Assembly: GCF_001307275.1 (NCBI RefSeq) | Contig: NZ_CP012831.1 | Coordinates: 1,798,001-1,862,000, forward strand | DNA from: Pseudomonas fluorescens | GTDB taxonomy: Bacteria > Pseudomonadota > Gammaproteobacteria > Pseudomonadales > Pseudomonadaceae | DNA length: 64,000 nucleotides | Direction of reading: 5' to 3' | Part shown: piece after piece, positions 37,180-48,235 of the stretch | How positions within the stretch are numbered: the first letter of the stretch is position 1 | Layout: every line of letters begins with the position of its first letter | Made by a program: the position numbers and the translations under genes | The notes under the pieces: generated by a model | The model's input: only the letters and a program-made list of their open reading frames with translations | Databases searched by the model: none | What the model was told of the DNA's origin: nothing

Positions 37180-40100
37180 TCACTTCAACTCCACCATGGA
37201 GTACGCGTGTGATTCGACCTTCGCAGCATTCGCCCGCCTCCCCTGCTGGGTGAGCACGACGCCGTTGGCATTTTCGACCAGGATGTCGCTGCGCATGCGC
37301 GCCATGAATCCGCGAGCTCGCATGGACACCGGGTCAGTGTTGTTCTTCGCTCGCGCCAGGACGGGTATGTAAAAGCGTTCGACCTGGCTGCCGGACGTCT
37401 TGAATACCGACGTGACACCCGTGCGCAGATCCAGTGACACGCCATAGTTATTGCCCAGGCAGGAAGAATACGACCAGTGATCCCAGGTCGGTCGCAGCCC
37501 GTGCTTCCTCATCACCTGCCTGACCGGCTCGCCGATGTCAGCCCCCGTCAACCAGTCCCCGCCGACCAGGGTGGCACGGACATCCTTGGCCGATCCCCCC
37601 AGGCGCCGCATCACGTCCCGGACACTTCGCTCGATCAGCGCGCGGATGTTGTGATCGAAGTGAATGACCGCCCCGACCCGGGTGGTTGGGTTGTACAACG
37701 AAGCGATCACGCACGTCTGTGCATTGAGCGAGAACAGGTAGTTGTCCGCCGCCTCGCTGAACCTCGCCACCACGGCCTCGCCCTGCAACGCGCCCCTGGT
37801 CACGTCCGGGAAGACATGCCCGGGGAACGCCTCGCGCAAATCGCCTATGCGCCCCAGGTTGCGCACCTCATCATTGCCCCCGCTCAACCCGACTTTGTTA
37901 TGGGTCCACTTGCCATTCGCCATCCTGCGGATGGGCAATTTGTAAATCGCGCCGGGACGCCGGGCATCCACCAGGCACAGGCCGCCAAAGTAAGGGTCCC
38001 TCTTCACCTGGTAGTACCTGCCCCCGCTCGCGATGTAGTAAGTGCTCCGCGGTTGCGAAGCACTGGGCGGGCTGCGATAGGTGCCGAAAAAAATCCCCTC
38101 CTCCGTCACCAACTGCAGATTCCCTGGTGTTTTGCCGACCGCCTGCTGCGGCTTGAGGCGAATGGCCGGGACCAGCGGCCCGGACTCTTTGGCGACCACC
38201 GATGGCGCACGTCTCAAACGTTGCGCAGACAATGACAAGGGCTTCACGGCGTGCTGCAAGTGCCTGGCCGCGCGCCCCAGTGCCGTGGCCATGCTGGCGG
38301 CGCCGAGCGTGGCGAACAGCCCCCCCCAGGTCGCGATCAGCCAGTGACCGAGCGCGCCCTCCGTGTCGCCTTCCACGTGTCTCTGGACGGCCTGCCTGGC
38401 GCTGACGGCAATCAGGCCGATGTCCAGCAACAAGGCAAAGGGCGGATAAACCATGCACACCGGAACGGCGGCGAAGACCAGGCCCTGGAATACCTGGTTG
38501 CGGATCATTTCGGCACGACTGGTGGTGATGTCCTCCACATCGGTGACAGCGCGCTCGATGCCGGCATCGAACTCGGCACGGATATCAATCAACCGATTGA
38601 GTTCACGCAATGTGTCGACACGAGTGGTCCCGGCCGCCAGCGCCATCAGTGTCCGCCCCACGGCGGCACGCGCCACGAGTGCGACCCGCTCCAGTACGTA
38701 ATCGTGCAGTTGCGCGGCGATGCTCCCGGAAAACGCCAGGTACGGGCGAAACAGGATGCCGTCCGGCGCGTCGGGTGTGTACAACCAGTAAGAAGCCTTC
38801 GGATCGAAGTAGGTGAACACGTAGACGCCCAACACCACATGGCCGGCGACGGTCAGCTTGATCACGCCTTCACGCGTCACGGCGACACCGGGGTACGTAG
38901 CGCTGCTCGCAGGTCGCCCATCGCTCAATAACGTCACTTGCCGGGTGAGCCACTGGAACGCTTCGGTGCTCAACAGCGACTTGCCGTAGGCCACTCGCAG
39001 GTCGCGGTCCATCCTGGCCAACAGCATGTAGCAGTAAGCCTCGCGGCGCCTTGCATACGCGGGTGCCGTGGCGTCGAGGAATCCTGCACGGATGTGCCTG
39101 GCATATCGCTCACCCAAGTAGGCCACGCGAATATAGGACGCCAGATCGGCACTGCGAACCTGCGCCAAATCCTGCCCGACAGAAGAACGCACGCCCTTGG
39201 CAGGGTCGTCGATGTCCGCGTTGCGCTCGTATCCGTAGATGGCCAAGTGCAGCAGGCTGGCGGTTTTTTTCTCGGCGGCCAGCCCCGGACTGTAGTCGAT
39301 GAAGACCGTGGCCGGATCGACCGCCTCAAGCACCCCCTTGCTGCGCATGTAGGGCGCGATCATGTCGGCGAAGGTACGCTTGGCGAAGTCCATGAACACT
39401 TCATAGCCTACGAACTGCTCATCGAATACTTGCTGCTGAACCAAAAACTCCTGGCTCAAACCGCTGATGTTGCGCCGGGACTCGAGCGGCAATGCCGAGT
39501 ACCAGCGAGGCGACTCATTCAGCTCCACGTGTGCCAGGTTATTGGCCAGGCCGGTCGAAACAGCATTCTGCAGACAGGTCCTGAAACTTGCCTGCGTGTC
39601 CCTGAGGTCTTGTTCCAGATCCCAGGAAACCGGTTTTTCCATCACGCGGGCAAAGTACGCCCGGGCCTGTCCACGATCAGTCGGCGAGAGTTGCTGCAAC
39701 AGGTATTCGCGACCGGCCTCGTGTTGGGTCCAGGCCCCGACTTCGCCGCTCAGGGCCCGCAGCGAGGGCAATTCGATCCATTCCTGGCCATCGGGTTTGC
39801 CGGGGGCAAACAGCAGCAGGCCACTGACAGCACCGCCCACGTCTTCACGATAAAACACCAGGAGATCGGCACACTTCAGGCCATTGGGAAGCATCAGGCT
39901 GGCGACACGCAACCCGCCGGCGACTGGCGTTGCAATGTCGCTTTCCCAGAGGGCTGCGAGGTGGTCATGGCTGGTCACCGACAACTGGCCGGCACAACGG
40001 GCGACAAACGCACTGTGCTGCAACCGCGCCACAAACCAATCGAGCATGGCGTCCTTCAGGTCCCCCCTCTCATACCGCTCGGCCAAGGCTGGCAAGTACC

Positions 40101-41151
40101 CGGCAGGCGCGTCGACGCTGGCCAACAACTGCGCAATGAAGGCCGGTGAAAGAGGCTGGTTACGGAGCATGCCGCCGTTCTCCACCAGGAACACCGACAC
40201 CGCGTCCGGCCGGACCGGGCCTGCCGCCACCAGCTCACTCAGGCTGTAGGTGCGTACGGGCTGACCAACGACCGTTCGCCACTGCACCTGCACACGAATG
40301 CTGTCCGGCTCGACCTCCATGTCCAACTCGTGCCTAACATAGTCCCTGGCCAATTGCCGAGCGAAGGCCCGCAGCGAGCCCAGGCCATCGACCCGCTCAT
40401 CCACCGCCGCCTGCGCCAGCGCGGCCTGGCTCTCGAAAGCCCGCAACAATTCACGATCTGGAGGGCTCAGCACCCGCAGCCAATGCGGCAATTGCAATCG
40501 CGCCAACGCGCCAAGGTCCCGGCGCTCGGCCGTGGTTGCCAAGGCGGTCAAGCGACTCGTCCGGCGCCAGGCGTCCTGGAGTGCTTCGATCTGCTCTCGC
40601 AACTCGTCGACACCCAGGCCAACCAGACGGTCAGGCCGAAACAGCTCGTCGACCGCGACCCTGTGCCCATCCAGTTTTTGCCTGACCACGTCTTCGAGGG
40701 AGGCATCGAGCGCCGTCATTCGCCAATGCCGTCGCAGATAGTCCTTGTAGTGATCGACAAACCTTGAGGCCGCGCCCTCCACCACCTGGACAACGAACGC
40801 CCGGCGCTCGGCCGCAAAACCCAAGTCTGGCCCGTCGGGCCAACGGTAGGGCGCGTCTTGCTCCTGGTCATACACCAACGGCGCCTGGTCGATCATGCGC
40901 TGCAGCACGGTATCGAGCAGGGTGCCCAGGAAGTGTGGATCGATGTTGCCTTGGTAATGGTAGGTGCGCAGCTCGACCAGCAAGTACTCTTCCAGCACCT
41001 CCAGCAGGCTCATCTGGGTGTGCAGTCGCGCCTCGATCGCCTCCTGCCAACGTGTCAGTTTCTCCAGGGTCGCCTGTGCGGTCGCCACCGGCGGGGAATC
41101 GACCGACCCCGTGCGCTCCATGTTGCCTTGCCGTCCGGCAATGATGTCCAT
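37180..41151 (-). CDS. Large DUF6543-type putative toxin with C-terminal CheD/CNF-like deamidase signature
   Basis: A 1323-residue protein of the dermonecrotic-toxin-like type seen in fluorescent pseudomonads. The N-terminal 700 residues are helix-rich ([20 protein letters not shown] is typical of the DUF6543 region, from memory). Two hydrophobic segments lie at about 887-916 and 936-958. The C-terminal part contains [10 protein letters not shown]...GAVIHF: Cys1147 and His1164 are 17 apart as in CheD, with Ser1141 six residues before the Cys and a GG at 1197-1198. This suggests a glutamine deamidase acting in a target cell. ATG 41151 with AGGGAGGA is chosen over an extension to 41286. It sits between accC and prmA, where the conserved order has no such gene. 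No signal peptide is seen; the export route is unknown. Confidence 0.82.
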   Translation of the reverse strand: MDIIAGRQGNMERTGSVDSPPVATAQATLEKLTRWQEAIEARLHTQMSLLEVLEEYLLVELRTYHYQGNIDPHFLGTLLDTVLQRMIDQAPLVYDQEQDAPYRWPDGPDLGFAAERRAFVVQVVEGAASRFVDHYKDYLRRHWRMTALDASLEDVVRQKLDGHRVAVDELFRPDRLVGLGVDELREQIEALQDAWRRTSRLTALATTAERRDLGALARLQLPHWLRVLSPPDRELLRAFESQAALAQAAVDERVDGLGSLRAFARQLARDYVRHELDMEVEPDSIRVQVQWRTVVGQPVRTYSLSELVAAGPVRPDAVSVFLVENGGMLRNQPLSPAFIAQLLASVDAPAGYLPALAERYERGDLKDAMLDWFVARLQHSAFVARCAGQLSVTSHDHLAALWESDIATPVAGGLRVASLMLPNGLKCADLLVFYREDVGGAVSGLLLFAPGKPDGQEWIELPSLRALSGEVGAWTQHEAGREYLLQQLSPTDRGQARAYFARVMEKPVSWDLEQDLRDTQASFRTCLQNAVSTGLANNLAHVELNESPRWYSALPLESRRNISGLSQEFLVQQQVFDEQFVGYEVFMDFAKRTFADMIAPYMRSKGVLEAVDPATVFIDYSPGLAAEKKTASLLHLAIYGYERNADIDDPAKGVRSSVGQDLAQVRSADLASYIRVAYLGERYARHIRAGFLDATAPAYARRREAYCYMLLARMDRDLRVAYGKSLLSTEAFQWLTRQVTLLSDGRPASSATYPGVAVTREGVIKLTVAGHVVLGVYVFTYFDPKASYWLYTPDAPDGILFRPYLAFSGSIAAQLHDYVLERVALVARAAVGRTLMALAAGTTRVDTLRELNRLIDIRAEFDAGIERAVTDVEDITTSRAEMIRNQVFQGLVFAAVPVCMVYPPFALLLDIGLIAVSARQAVQRHVEGDTEGALGHWLIATWGGLFATLGAASMATALGRAARHLQHAVKPLSLSAQRLRRAPSVVAKESGPLVPAIRLKPQQAVGKTPGNLQLVTEEGIFFGTYRSPPSASQPRSTYYIASGGRYYQVKRDPYFGGLCLVDARRPGAIYKLPIRRMANGKWTHNKVGLSGGNDEVRNLGRIGDLREAFPGHVFPDVTRGALQGEAVVARFSEAADNYLFSLNAQTCVIASLYNPTTRVGAVIHFDHNIRALIERSVRDVMRRLGGSAKDVRATLVGGDWLTGADIGEPVRQVMRKHGLRPTWDHWSYSSCLGNNYGVSLDLRTGVTSVFKTSGSQVERFYIPVLARAKNNTDPVSMRARGFMARMRSDILVENANGVVLTQQGRRANAAKVESHAYSMVELK

Positions 41152-41343
41152 GCACAATCCTCCCTGCTGTGTGGACCGGCACCTTATCCGCCCTGCGACA
41201 TGCCCATGGCATACATATATATATCGAAACACCACCCGGACGGCGCGAGACTCGCTTATCCACTTTGGCGGCGACCTGGCGTACACTGCGCGCCTTTGCA
41301 GCCCTGCGCTGCCCCCCTGTGGATTTTTTCAAAGGTGCCCGCC

Positions 41344-42222
41344 ATGCCTTGGCTGCAAGTACGCCTGGCCATCAGCCCGGAACAAGCCGAAACCTACGAA
41401 GACGCGTTTCTTGAAGTAGGCGCTGTATCGGTAACCTTCATGGACGCCGAAGACCAGCCGATCTTCGAGCCGGAGCTCAATACCACCCCGCTGTGGTCCC
41501 ACACCCACCTGCTGGCCCTGTTCGAGGGCGGCACCGAGGCCGCCAGCGTGCTGGCCCATCTCGAGCTGCTGACCGGCAGCCCGCTGCCCGAGCATCACAG
41601 TGAAGTGATCGAGGATCAGGATTGGGAACGCAGCTGGATGGACAACTTCCAGCCGATGCGTTTCGGCCAGCGCCTGTGGATCGTCCCGAGCTGGCATGCC
41701 GCGCCAGAGCCGGACGCGGTCAACCTGCTGCTGGACCCGGGCCTGGCGTTCGGCACCGGCACCCACCCGACCACCGCGCTGTGCCTGGAATGGCTCGACG
41801 GCCAGGACCTGAAGGGCTGCAACGTACTCGACTTTGGCTGCGGCTCGGGAATCCTGGCGATTGCCGCGCTCCTGCTGGGCGCCCGGGAAGCGGTCGGCAC
41901 CGACATCGACGTCCAGGCCCTGGAAGCCTCCCGCGACAATGCCGGGCGCAACAACATCGCCGAAGCCCTGTTCCCGCTGTATTTGCCCCAGGACTTGCCA
42001 CAAGTCCAGGCCGATGTGCTGGTGGCCAACATCCTGGCCGGCCCGCTGGTATCCCTGGCGCCGCAACTGTCGAGCCTGGTCAAGCCGGGCGGACGCCTGG
42101 CGCTGTCGGGCATCCTCGCCGAACAAGGTGAAGAAGTCGCCGCCGCTTATGCCGCGGACTTTGACCTGGACCCGATCGCCAATCGCGATGGCTGGGTGCG
42201 CATCACCGGACGTCGGCGCTAG
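41344..42222 (+). CDS. prmA: Ribosomal protein L11 methyltransferase PrmA
   Basis: A 292-residue SAM-dependent enzyme that trimethylates ribosomal protein L11. The N-terminal substrate-binding domain starts [10 protein letters not shown]. The SAM domain has the [15 protein letters not shown] loop and the VANILAGPL motif with the catalytic Asn-type segment. The upstream in-frame extension is ignored because this start aligns with the family N-terminus. It begins the prmA-DUF3426-dusB-fis-purH-purD run. Confidence 0.97.
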   Translation: MPWLQVRLAISPEQAETYEDAFLEVGAVSVTFMDAEDQPIFEPELNTTPLWSHTHLLALFEGGTEAASVLAHLELLTGSPLPEHHSEVIEDQDWERSWMDNFQPMRFGQRLWIVPSWHAAPEPDAVNLLLDPGLAFGTGTHPTTALCLEWLDGQDLKGCNVLDFGCGSGILAIAALLLGAREAVGTDIDVQALEASRDNAGRNNIAEALFPLYLPQDLPQVQADVLVANILAGPLVSLAPQLSSLVKPGGRLALSGILAEQGEEVAAAYAADFDLDPIANRDGWVRITGRRR

Positions 42223-42252
42223 AATGAGCGCCTGTATCCACCGGATTGCCGC

Positions 42253-43485
42253 ATGACTGACAGCTTCGTCACCCAGTGCCCGCATTGCCACACCCGTTTT
42301 CGCGTCAGCCATGCTCAATTGAGCGTGGCCCGCGGGGTGGTTCGTTGCGGCTCGTGCCTGCAGGTGTTCAATGCCGCACAACAGTTGCTGGAACAACGCA
42401 CAGCCAAGCAAGCGGTGCCTGCCGTCGCGCCACCCGCCAAGCCGGCCGCCGAAGCCCCGCCCCGGGCGATCAGCCAGAAACAGTGGAGCGCCGCCGAGCT
42501 GGATCTGGATGACCTGGACAAGGAGCTGGCGCGCCTGGAGCGCCGCGACAATCGCGCCCCGGGCAATGCCGGCCGGCGCCGGGAAGACAACCTGAGCGCG
42601 CAACGCGATTCGCTCTCCAGCGAACAGCAAACCTGGCCCGACAGCCTGTACAGCGAAACCTCGAACGAGCGCGTCGAAACCGTCCTCGATACCCCCTTCG
42701 AACCGTTCGAACCCCACGAACCGGCGCGACCGCCGCGTACCGAGCCGTCCCTGTCCCTGGCCCTCGAACCGCTGGAACCGGACGACGAGCCGGCCGCCCC
42801 GCTCCACCTCGCACCGGACGACGAGCCCGACGAACACCTCGAGCGCCTCTCCGCCACCGATGATCACGACCACGACGATGAGCCCGAGCGACCGCTGCCA
42901 CTGCGCAAGTCACGGGAACGCCAGGAGCCGGGGATACGCGCCGAGGCCCTCCACGACCTCGACGACGACCCGCTGCAACTGGACTGGCGCAAACGCCGTT
43001 CGCCCTGGGGCCGACGCCTGTTGTGGACCCTGCTGATCCTGCTCGCCGCCGCAGCCCTGGGTGGCCAGTACATCGCCTACCATTTCGAAGAACTGGCCCG
43101 CCAGGACCAGTACCGGCCGTGGTTCCTGCAAATCTGCCCGACCATCGGTTGCGACGTACCGTCCAAGGTCGACATCGCCAAGATCAAAAGCAGCAACCTG
43201 GTGGTGCGCAGCCATCCGGAGTTCAGCGGCGCCCTGGTGGTGGACGCGATCATCTACAACCGTGCGCCCTTCTCCCAACCTTTTCCGTTGCTGGAGCTGC
43301 GCTTTGCCGACCTCAACGGGCACCTGATCGCCAGCCGTCGCTTCAAGCCCGGGGAGTACCTGGGCGGCGATCTCGAGGGCCGCGGCGAAATGCCGCCGCA
43401 AACGCCCATCCACATCGCGCTGGATATCCTGGATCCGGGCCCCAAGGCGGTGAACTACAGTTTGAGCTTTCATTCCCCCGAATGA
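42253..43485 (+). CDS. DUF3426 / zinc-ribbon membrane protein
   Basis: A 410-residue protein. An N-terminal MJ0042-type zinc ribbon (CPHC at 9-12, CGSC at 32-35) is followed by a long acidic, Glu/Pro-rich disordered stretch (about 60-245). One transmembrane helix (about 255-277, LLWTLLILLAAAALGG) leads to a C-terminal DUF3426 domain that should lie in the periplasm. The position between prmA and dusB corresponds to PA4851. Function unknown. Confidence 0.88.
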   Translation: MTDSFVTQCPHCHTRFRVSHAQLSVARGVVRCGSCLQVFNAAQQLLEQRTAKQAVPAVAPPAKPAAEAPPRAISQKQWSAAELDLDDLDKELARLERRDNRAPGNAGRRREDNLSAQRDSLSSEQQTWPDSLYSETSNERVETVLDTPFEPFEPHEPARPPRTEPSLSLALEPLEPDDEPAAPLHLAPDDEPDEHLERLSATDDHDHDDEPERPLPLRKSRERQEPGIRAEALHDLDDDPLQLDWRKRRSPWGRRLLWTLLILLAAAALGGQYIAYHFEELARQDQYRPWFLQICPTIGCDVPSKVDIAKIKSSNLVVRSHPEFSGALVVDAIIYNRAPFSQPFPLLELRFADLNGHLIASRRFKPGEYLGGDLEGRGEMPPQTPIHIALDILDPGPKAVNYSLSFHSPE

Positions 43486-43670
43486 AACCGGCCAGGGTCG
43501 GCCAATTGACGGCAGCTTTCTGACTGACCCCACCCAGACCAAACCGCTGGCGATAACAAAATAGCTGTTCAGATTTTATCCAATTCGATCTTTATCCAGT
43601 CATCGAGAGCGGGTATCATGCCAACCCTTTTTCGAAGTCTCATGATCCGGCCCCACTTCAGGGAAGTCCT

Positions 43671-44678
43671 ATGTCGGCGGTACGCATCGGCCCATATACA
43701 TTGCAGAACGGCCTGGTTCTCGCCCCTATGGCGGGCGTCACCGACCAGCCCTTTCGTCAGTTGTGCAAACGCTTGGGCGCAGGACTGGTGGTATCGGAAA
43801 TGGTCACCAGCGACATGAGTTTGTGGAACACCCGCAAATCGCGTCTGCGCATGATCCACGAAGGCGATCCCGAGCCCCGCTCGGTACAGATCGCCGGTGG
43901 CGACGCCCAGATGCTGGCGGAGGCGGCCCGGGCGAATGTCGAGCTGGGGGCGCAGATCATCGACATCAACATGGGTTGCCCGGCGAAAAAGGTCTGCAAC
44001 AAGGCCGCAGGCTCGGCACTGTTGAAAGATGAAGCGCTGGTCACCGAGATCCTGCAGGCCGTAGTGGCCGCGGTCGATGTGCCGGTGACCCTGAAGATCC
44101 GCACCGGGTGGGACCGGGAGAACAAGAATGGCCTGGTGGTGGCGAAGATCGCCGAACAGGCGGGCATCACGGCGTTGGCGGTCCATGGCCGCACCCGGGC
44201 CGACCTGTACACCGGCGAAGCCGAGTACGACACCATCGCCGCGATCAAGCAGGCGGTGTCGATTCCGGTCTTTGCCAACGGCGACATCGATTCGCCCGAG
44301 AAGGCCCGGTACGTGCTGGACGCGACCGGTGCCGATGGCCTGTTGATCGGCCGGGCCGCCCAAGGGCGGCCATGGATTTTTCGTGAGATCGAACACTACC
44401 TGCGCACTGGCGAAAAGCTGGCGGCGCCGCAGTTGTCCGAGGTGGAACGTATTCTGCTAGAGCATCTGGCCGCGCTACATGCCTTCTACGGAGAAGTCAT
44501 GGGCGTACGCATCGCTCGCAAGCATGTGGGCTGGTATCTCGCAACCCTGCCGGGCGCCAGGGAGTTTCGCGCCCGTTTCAATCGTTTGGATGGTACGCAA
44601 GCACAATGCGCCGACGTTCAGGCGTTCTTCGCTGAGCGTTACAAGAGCCTGACAGGGGACGAAGGGGTGGCCGCATGA
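43671..44678 (+). CDS. dusB: tRNA-dihydrouridine synthase DusB
   Basis: A 335-residue FMN enzyme that reduces uridine to dihydrouridine in tRNA. Family motifs are [15 protein letters not shown], the catalytic [18 protein letters not shown] with its active Cys, KIRTGW, and the FMN-binding VFANGDI and [13 protein letters not shown]. Its stop overlaps the fis start by four bases; dusB-fis is a conserved operon in gammaproteobacteria. Confidence 0.97.
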   Translation: MSAVRIGPYTLQNGLVLAPMAGVTDQPFRQLCKRLGAGLVVSEMVTSDMSLWNTRKSRLRMIHEGDPEPRSVQIAGGDAQMLAEAARANVELGAQIIDINMGCPAKKVCNKAAGSALLKDEALVTEILQAVVAAVDVPVTLKIRTGWDRENKNGLVVAKIAEQAGITALAVHGRTRADLYTGEAEYDTIAAIKQAVSIPVFANGDIDSPEKARYVLDATGADGLLIGRAAQGRPWIFREIEHYLRTGEKLAAPQLSEVERILLEHLAALHAFYGEVMGVRIARKHVGWYLATLPGAREFRARFNRLDGTQAQCADVQAFFAERYKSLTGDEGVAA

Positions 44679-44995
44679 CGATGATGACCGAGACTTTAGT
44701 GAGTGGAACAGCACCCGTGAGCGACAACGTGAATTTGAAACAGCACCTCAATACGCCCAGCGAAGAAGGTCAGACCCTTCGCGGGAGTGTCGAGAAGGCG
44801 CTGCACAATTATTTCGCCCACCTTGAGGGCGCTGCCGTCACGGATGTGTACAACCTGGTGCTTTCCGAAGTCGAGGCACCGCTGCTCGAAAGCGTGATGA
44901 ACTACGTCAAGGGCAACCAGACCAAGGCCAGTGAGCTGCTGGGCCTGAACCGCGGCACCCTGCGCAAGAAACTCAAGCAGTACGATCTGCTGTAA
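44675..44995 (+). CDS. fis: DNA-binding nucleoid protein Fis
   Basis: A 106-residue DNA-bending protein that affects nucleoid structure, rRNA transcription and recombination. The C-terminal helix-turn-helix [20 protein letters not shown] is fully conserved. The N-terminal beta-hairpin region precedes the four-helix part. The alternative start three codons downstream (second Met of MTMM) cannot be excluded. Coupled to dusB; a terminator follows. Confidence 0.96.
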   Translation: MTMMTETLVSGTAPVSDNVNLKQHLNTPSEEGQTLRGSVEKALHNYFAHLEGAAVTDVYNLVLSEVEAPLLESVMNYVKGNQTKASELLGLNRGTLRKKLKQYDLL

Positions 44996-45009
44996 GCATT
45001 CAATCAAAC

Positions 45010-45048
45010 CAGAAAGGCGCCCGCATAAAAAACGGTCGCCTTTTTTGC
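45010..45048 (+). terminator. Rho-independent terminator after fis
   Basis: AAAGGCG and CGCCTTT form a stem with interior loop and a run of six T, between the fis stop and the purH start. Confidence 0.82.
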
Positions 45049-45078
45049 TGACTTCCCTTGCTTTTGATGGAAATTGAA

Positions 45079-46686
45079 ATGACCGACCAGACCACCCGCC
45101 TGCCGATCCGCCGCGCCTTGATCAGCGTCTCCGACAAGACCGGGATCCTCGAATTCGCCCGCGAGCTGCAACAGCTGGGCGTCGAGATTCTCTCCACCGG
45201 CGGGACCTTCAAGCTGCTGCAGGACAATGGCGTCGCCGCAGTGGAAGTCGCGGACTACACCGGTTTTGCGGAAATGATGGACGGTCGGGTCAAGACCCTG
45301 CACCCGAAAATCCACGGCGGCATCCTGGGCCGTCGCGGCATCGACGACGCCATCATGAACGAACACGGCATCAAGCCGATCGACCTGGTGGCGGTCAACC
45401 TCTACCCGTTCGAAGCCACCATCAACAAGCCTGGCTGCGACCTGCCGACCGCCATCGAGAACATCGATATCGGCGGCCCGACCATGGTCCGCTCGGCGGC
45501 CAAGAACCATAAGGACGTGGCCATCGTGGTCAACGCCAGCGACTACGCCAGCGTGCTGGAGAACCTCAAGGCCGGTGGCCTGACCTACGCCCAGCGTTTC
45601 GACCTGATGCTCAAGGCCTTCGAACACACCGCCGCCTACGACGGCATGATCGCCAACTACATGGGCACCGTGAACCAGGCCGCCGAAACCCTGTCGACCG
45701 AAGGCCGCAGCGAATTCCCGCGCACCTTCAACACCCAGTTCGTCAAGGCCCAGGAAATGCGCTACGGCGAGAACCCGCACCAGAGCGCGGCGTTCTACGT
45801 GGAAGCCAAGCCTGCCGAAGTCGGCATTGCCACCGCCACCCAACTGCAAGGCAAGGAGCTGTCGTTCAACAACGTGGCCGACACCGATGCCGCGCTGGAA
45901 TGCGTGAAGAGCTTCGTCAAGCCAGCCTGCGTGATCGTCAAGCACGCCAACCCGTGCGGCGTGGCCGTGAGCCCGGACGCCGAGGGCGGCATCCGCCAGG
46001 CCTACGAACTGGCCTACGCCACCGACACCGAGTCGGCCTTCGGCGGCATCATCGCCTTCAACCGTGAACTGGACGCCGAGACCGCCAAGGCCATCGTCGA
46101 GCGCCAGTTCGTCGAAGTGATCATCGCCCCTTCCGTCAGTGAAGAAGCCCGCGCCATTGTTGCCGCCAAGGCCAACGTACGCCTGCTGGCCTGCGGCCAA
46201 TGGTCGGCCGATCGTGCGCCGGCCTGGGACTACAAGCGCGTCAATGGCGGCCTGCTGGTCCAGAGCCGTGACATCGGCATGATCGGCAGCGAAGACCTGA
46301 AAGTGGTGACCCGCCGCGCCCCGAGCGAGCAGGAAATCAACGACCTGATCTTCGCCTGGAAAGTCGCCAAGTACGTCAAGTCCAATGCCATCGTCTACGC
46401 CAAGAACCGCCAGACCATCGGTGTCGGCGCCGGCCAGATGAGCCGCGTGAACTCGGCCCGCATCGCCGCCATCAAGGCTGAACACGCTGGCTTGCAGGTA
46501 CAGGGCGCGGTCATGGCCTCCGATGCGTTCTTCCCGTTCCGCGACGGCATCGACAACGCGGCCAAGGTCGGCATCACCGCCGTGATCCAGCCGGGTGGCT
46601 CGATGCGTGACGCTGAAGTGATCGCTGCGGCTGATGAAGCCGGCATCGCCATGGTATTCACCGGCATGCGCCACTTCCGTCACTGA
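45079..46686 (+). CDS. purH: Bifunctional AICAR transformylase / IMP cyclohydrolase PurH
   Basis: A 535-residue enzyme for the last two steps of IMP synthesis. The N-terminal IMP cyclohydrolase domain (about 1-200) starts [13 protein letters not shown] and has [12 protein letters not shown]. The C-terminal transformylase has the catalytic KHANPCG and [13 protein letters not shown] 45079 gives the usual family N-terminus. It is followed by a REP doublet and purD, the other purine gene. Confidence 0.98.
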   Translation: MTDQTTRLPIRRALISVSDKTGILEFARELQQLGVEILSTGGTFKLLQDNGVAAVEVADYTGFAEMMDGRVKTLHPKIHGGILGRRGIDDAIMNEHGIKPIDLVAVNLYPFEATINKPGCDLPTAIENIDIGGPTMVRSAAKNHKDVAIVVNASDYASVLENLKAGGLTYAQRFDLMLKAFEHTAAYDGMIANYMGTVNQAAETLSTEGRSEFPRTFNTQFVKAQEMRYGENPHQSAAFYVEAKPAEVGIATATQLQGKELSFNNVADTDAALECVKSFVKPACVIVKHANPCGVAVSPDAEGGIRQAYELAYATDTESAFGGIIAFNRELDAETAKAIVERQFVEVIIAPSVSEEARAIVAAKANVRLLACGQWSADRAPAWDYKRVNGGLLVQSRDIGMIGSEDLKVVTRRAPSEQEINDLIFAWKVAKYVKSNAIVYAKNRQTIGVGAGQMSRVNSARIAAIKAEHAGLQVQGAVMASDAFFPFRDGIDNAAKVGITAVIQPGGSMRDAEVIAAADEAGIAMVFTGMRHFRH

Positions 46687-46698
46687 TACACCGATCAA

Positions 46699-46790
46699 CT
46701 GTGGGAGCGAGCTTGCTCGCGATAGCGTCGGCTCAGCCAGCATTGAAGTCCGCTGACACACCGCCATCGCGAGCAAGCTCGCTCCCACAG
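46699..46790. repeat. REP doublet between purH and purD
   Basis: An inverted REP pair fills most of the 154-base gap between the two purine genes. It could stabilise purH mRNA or lower purD expression if the genes are cotranscribed. Both effects are known for REPs in E. coli; neither is shown here. Confidence 0.88.
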
Positions 46791-46840
46791 AAAAGCATCT
46801 GCGATGCTCAACAGAATCAGCGTCATCCGAGGTTTTTGAA

Positions 46841-48136
46841 ATGAATGTTTTGATCATTGGCAGCGGTGGCCGCGAACACGCCCTGGCCTGGAAAGTGGCC
46901 CAGGATCCCCGTGTGCAGAAGGTTTTCGTGGCCCCGGGCAATGCCGGCACCGCCATCGAAGCCAAGTGCGAAAACGTCGCCATCGACGTGCTGGCCCTGG
47001 AGCAACTGGCCGACTTCGCCGAGAAGAACGTCTCGCTGACCATCGTCGGCCCGGAAGTGCCGCTGGTCGCCGGCGTGGTCGACCTGTTCCGCGCCCGTGG
47101 CCTGGACTGCTTCGGCCCGACCGCTGGCGCCGCGCAGCTGGAAGGCTCGAAAGCGTTCACCAAGGATTTCCTGGCGCGCCACAAGATCCCGACCGCCGAC
47201 TACCAGAACTTCACCGAAATAGAGCCGGCCCTGGCGTACCTGCGCGAGAAAGGCGCACCGATCGTGATCAAGGCCGACGGCCTGGCCGCCGGTAAAGGCG
47301 TGATCGTCGCCATGACCCTGGCCGAAGCCGAAGACGCCGTGCGCGACATGCTCGCTGGCAATGCCTTCGGTGACGCCGGTTCCCGCGTGGTGATCGAAGA
47401 GTTCCTCGACGGCGAGGAAGCCAGCTTCATCGTCATGGTCGATGGCAAGAACGTGCTGCCGATGGCCACCAGCCAGGACCACAAGCGTGTCGGCGATGGC
47501 GACAGCGGCCCGAATACCGGCGGCATGGGCGCCTACTCCCCAGCCCCGGTGGTGACCGCCCAGGTGCACCAGCGCGTCATGGATCAGGTGATCTGGCCGA
47601 CCGTGCGCGGCATGGCCGATGAAGGCAACGTCTACACCGGCTTCCTCTACGCGGGCCTGATGATCGACAAGGCTGGTAACCCAAAAGTCATCGAATTCAA
47701 CTGCCGTTTCGGCGATCCTGAGACCCAGCCGGTCATGCTGCGCCTGCAATCGAGCCTGGTCCTGCTGGTCGAGGCCGCGCTGGCCCAGGCCCTGGACAAG
47801 GTCGAAGCCCAATGGGACCCGCGCCCAAGCGTCGGTGTCGTATTGGCGGCCGGCGGTTACCCGGGCGACTACGCCAAAGGTAGCGCAATCCAGGGCCTGG
47901 ACGCCGCGGCCCGGCTGGAAGGCAAAGTCTTCCACGCGGGCACTGCGTTGAAGGATGGGCAAGTGGTCACCGCCGGCGGTCGTGTGCTTTGCGCCACCGC
48001 CATGGGCGCCAGTGTGGACGACGCTCAGCAGCAGGCCTACAAGCTTGCCGCCGAGATCGACTGGGAAGGTTGTTTCTACCGCAAGGACATTGGCTACCGC
48101 GCCATTGCCCGTGAGCGTGGCGAAAATCTGGAATAA
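46841..48136 (+). CDS. purD: Phosphoribosylamine-glycine ligase PurD
   Basis: A 431-residue ATP-grasp enzyme that makes GAR in purine synthesis. Motifs are MNVLIIGSGGREHALAWK at the N-terminus, the KADGLAAGKGV ATP loop, the DHKRVGDGDSGPNTGGMGAY stretch and EFNCRFGDPE near the active site. The length is normal. A weak stem (CAGGCAGGGG / CCCTTGCCTG, 48151-48177) lies after it. Confidence 0.98.
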   Translation: MNVLIIGSGGREHALAWKVAQDPRVQKVFVAPGNAGTAIEAKCENVAIDVLALEQLADFAEKNVSLTIVGPEVPLVAGVVDLFRARGLDCFGPTAGAAQLEGSKAFTKDFLARHKIPTADYQNFTEIEPALAYLREKGAPIVIKADGLAAGKGVIVAMTLAEAEDAVRDMLAGNAFGDAGSRVVIEEFLDGEEASFIVMVDGKNVLPMATSQDHKRVGDGDSGPNTGGMGAYSPAPVVTAQVHQRVMDQVIWPTVRGMADEGNVYTGFLYAGLMIDKAGNPKVIEFNCRFGDPETQPVMLRLQSSLVLLVEAALAQALDKVEAQWDPRPSVGVVLAAGGYPGDYAKGSAIQGLDAAARLEGKVFHAGTALKDGQVVTAGGRVLCATAMGASVDDAQQQAYKLAAEIDWEGCFYRKDIGYRAIARERGENLE

Positions 48137-48235
48137 CCCGGCCATTCAGCCAGGCAGGGGTCTGCGGCCCTTGCCTGACTGTTCCGGCGCCGCGCATAGT
48201 TATAATCTGGCATCAACCTACGAAGGGATTTCGCC

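Noticed and set aside
41152..41286. 45-residue N-terminal extension of the 1323-residue toxin
   Set aside because: AGGGAGGA lies at the right distance from ATG 41151, and the extension has no family resemblance.
40858..41343. Long N-terminal extension of PrmA
   Set aside because: The family N-terminus starts at 41344; upstream codons are antisense to the toxin gene.
48171..48206. Full sigma-70 promoter for retS
   Set aside because: TATAAT at 48201 is good, but no -35 hexamer lies at 16-18 bases; only the -10 is mentioned in the gene entry.
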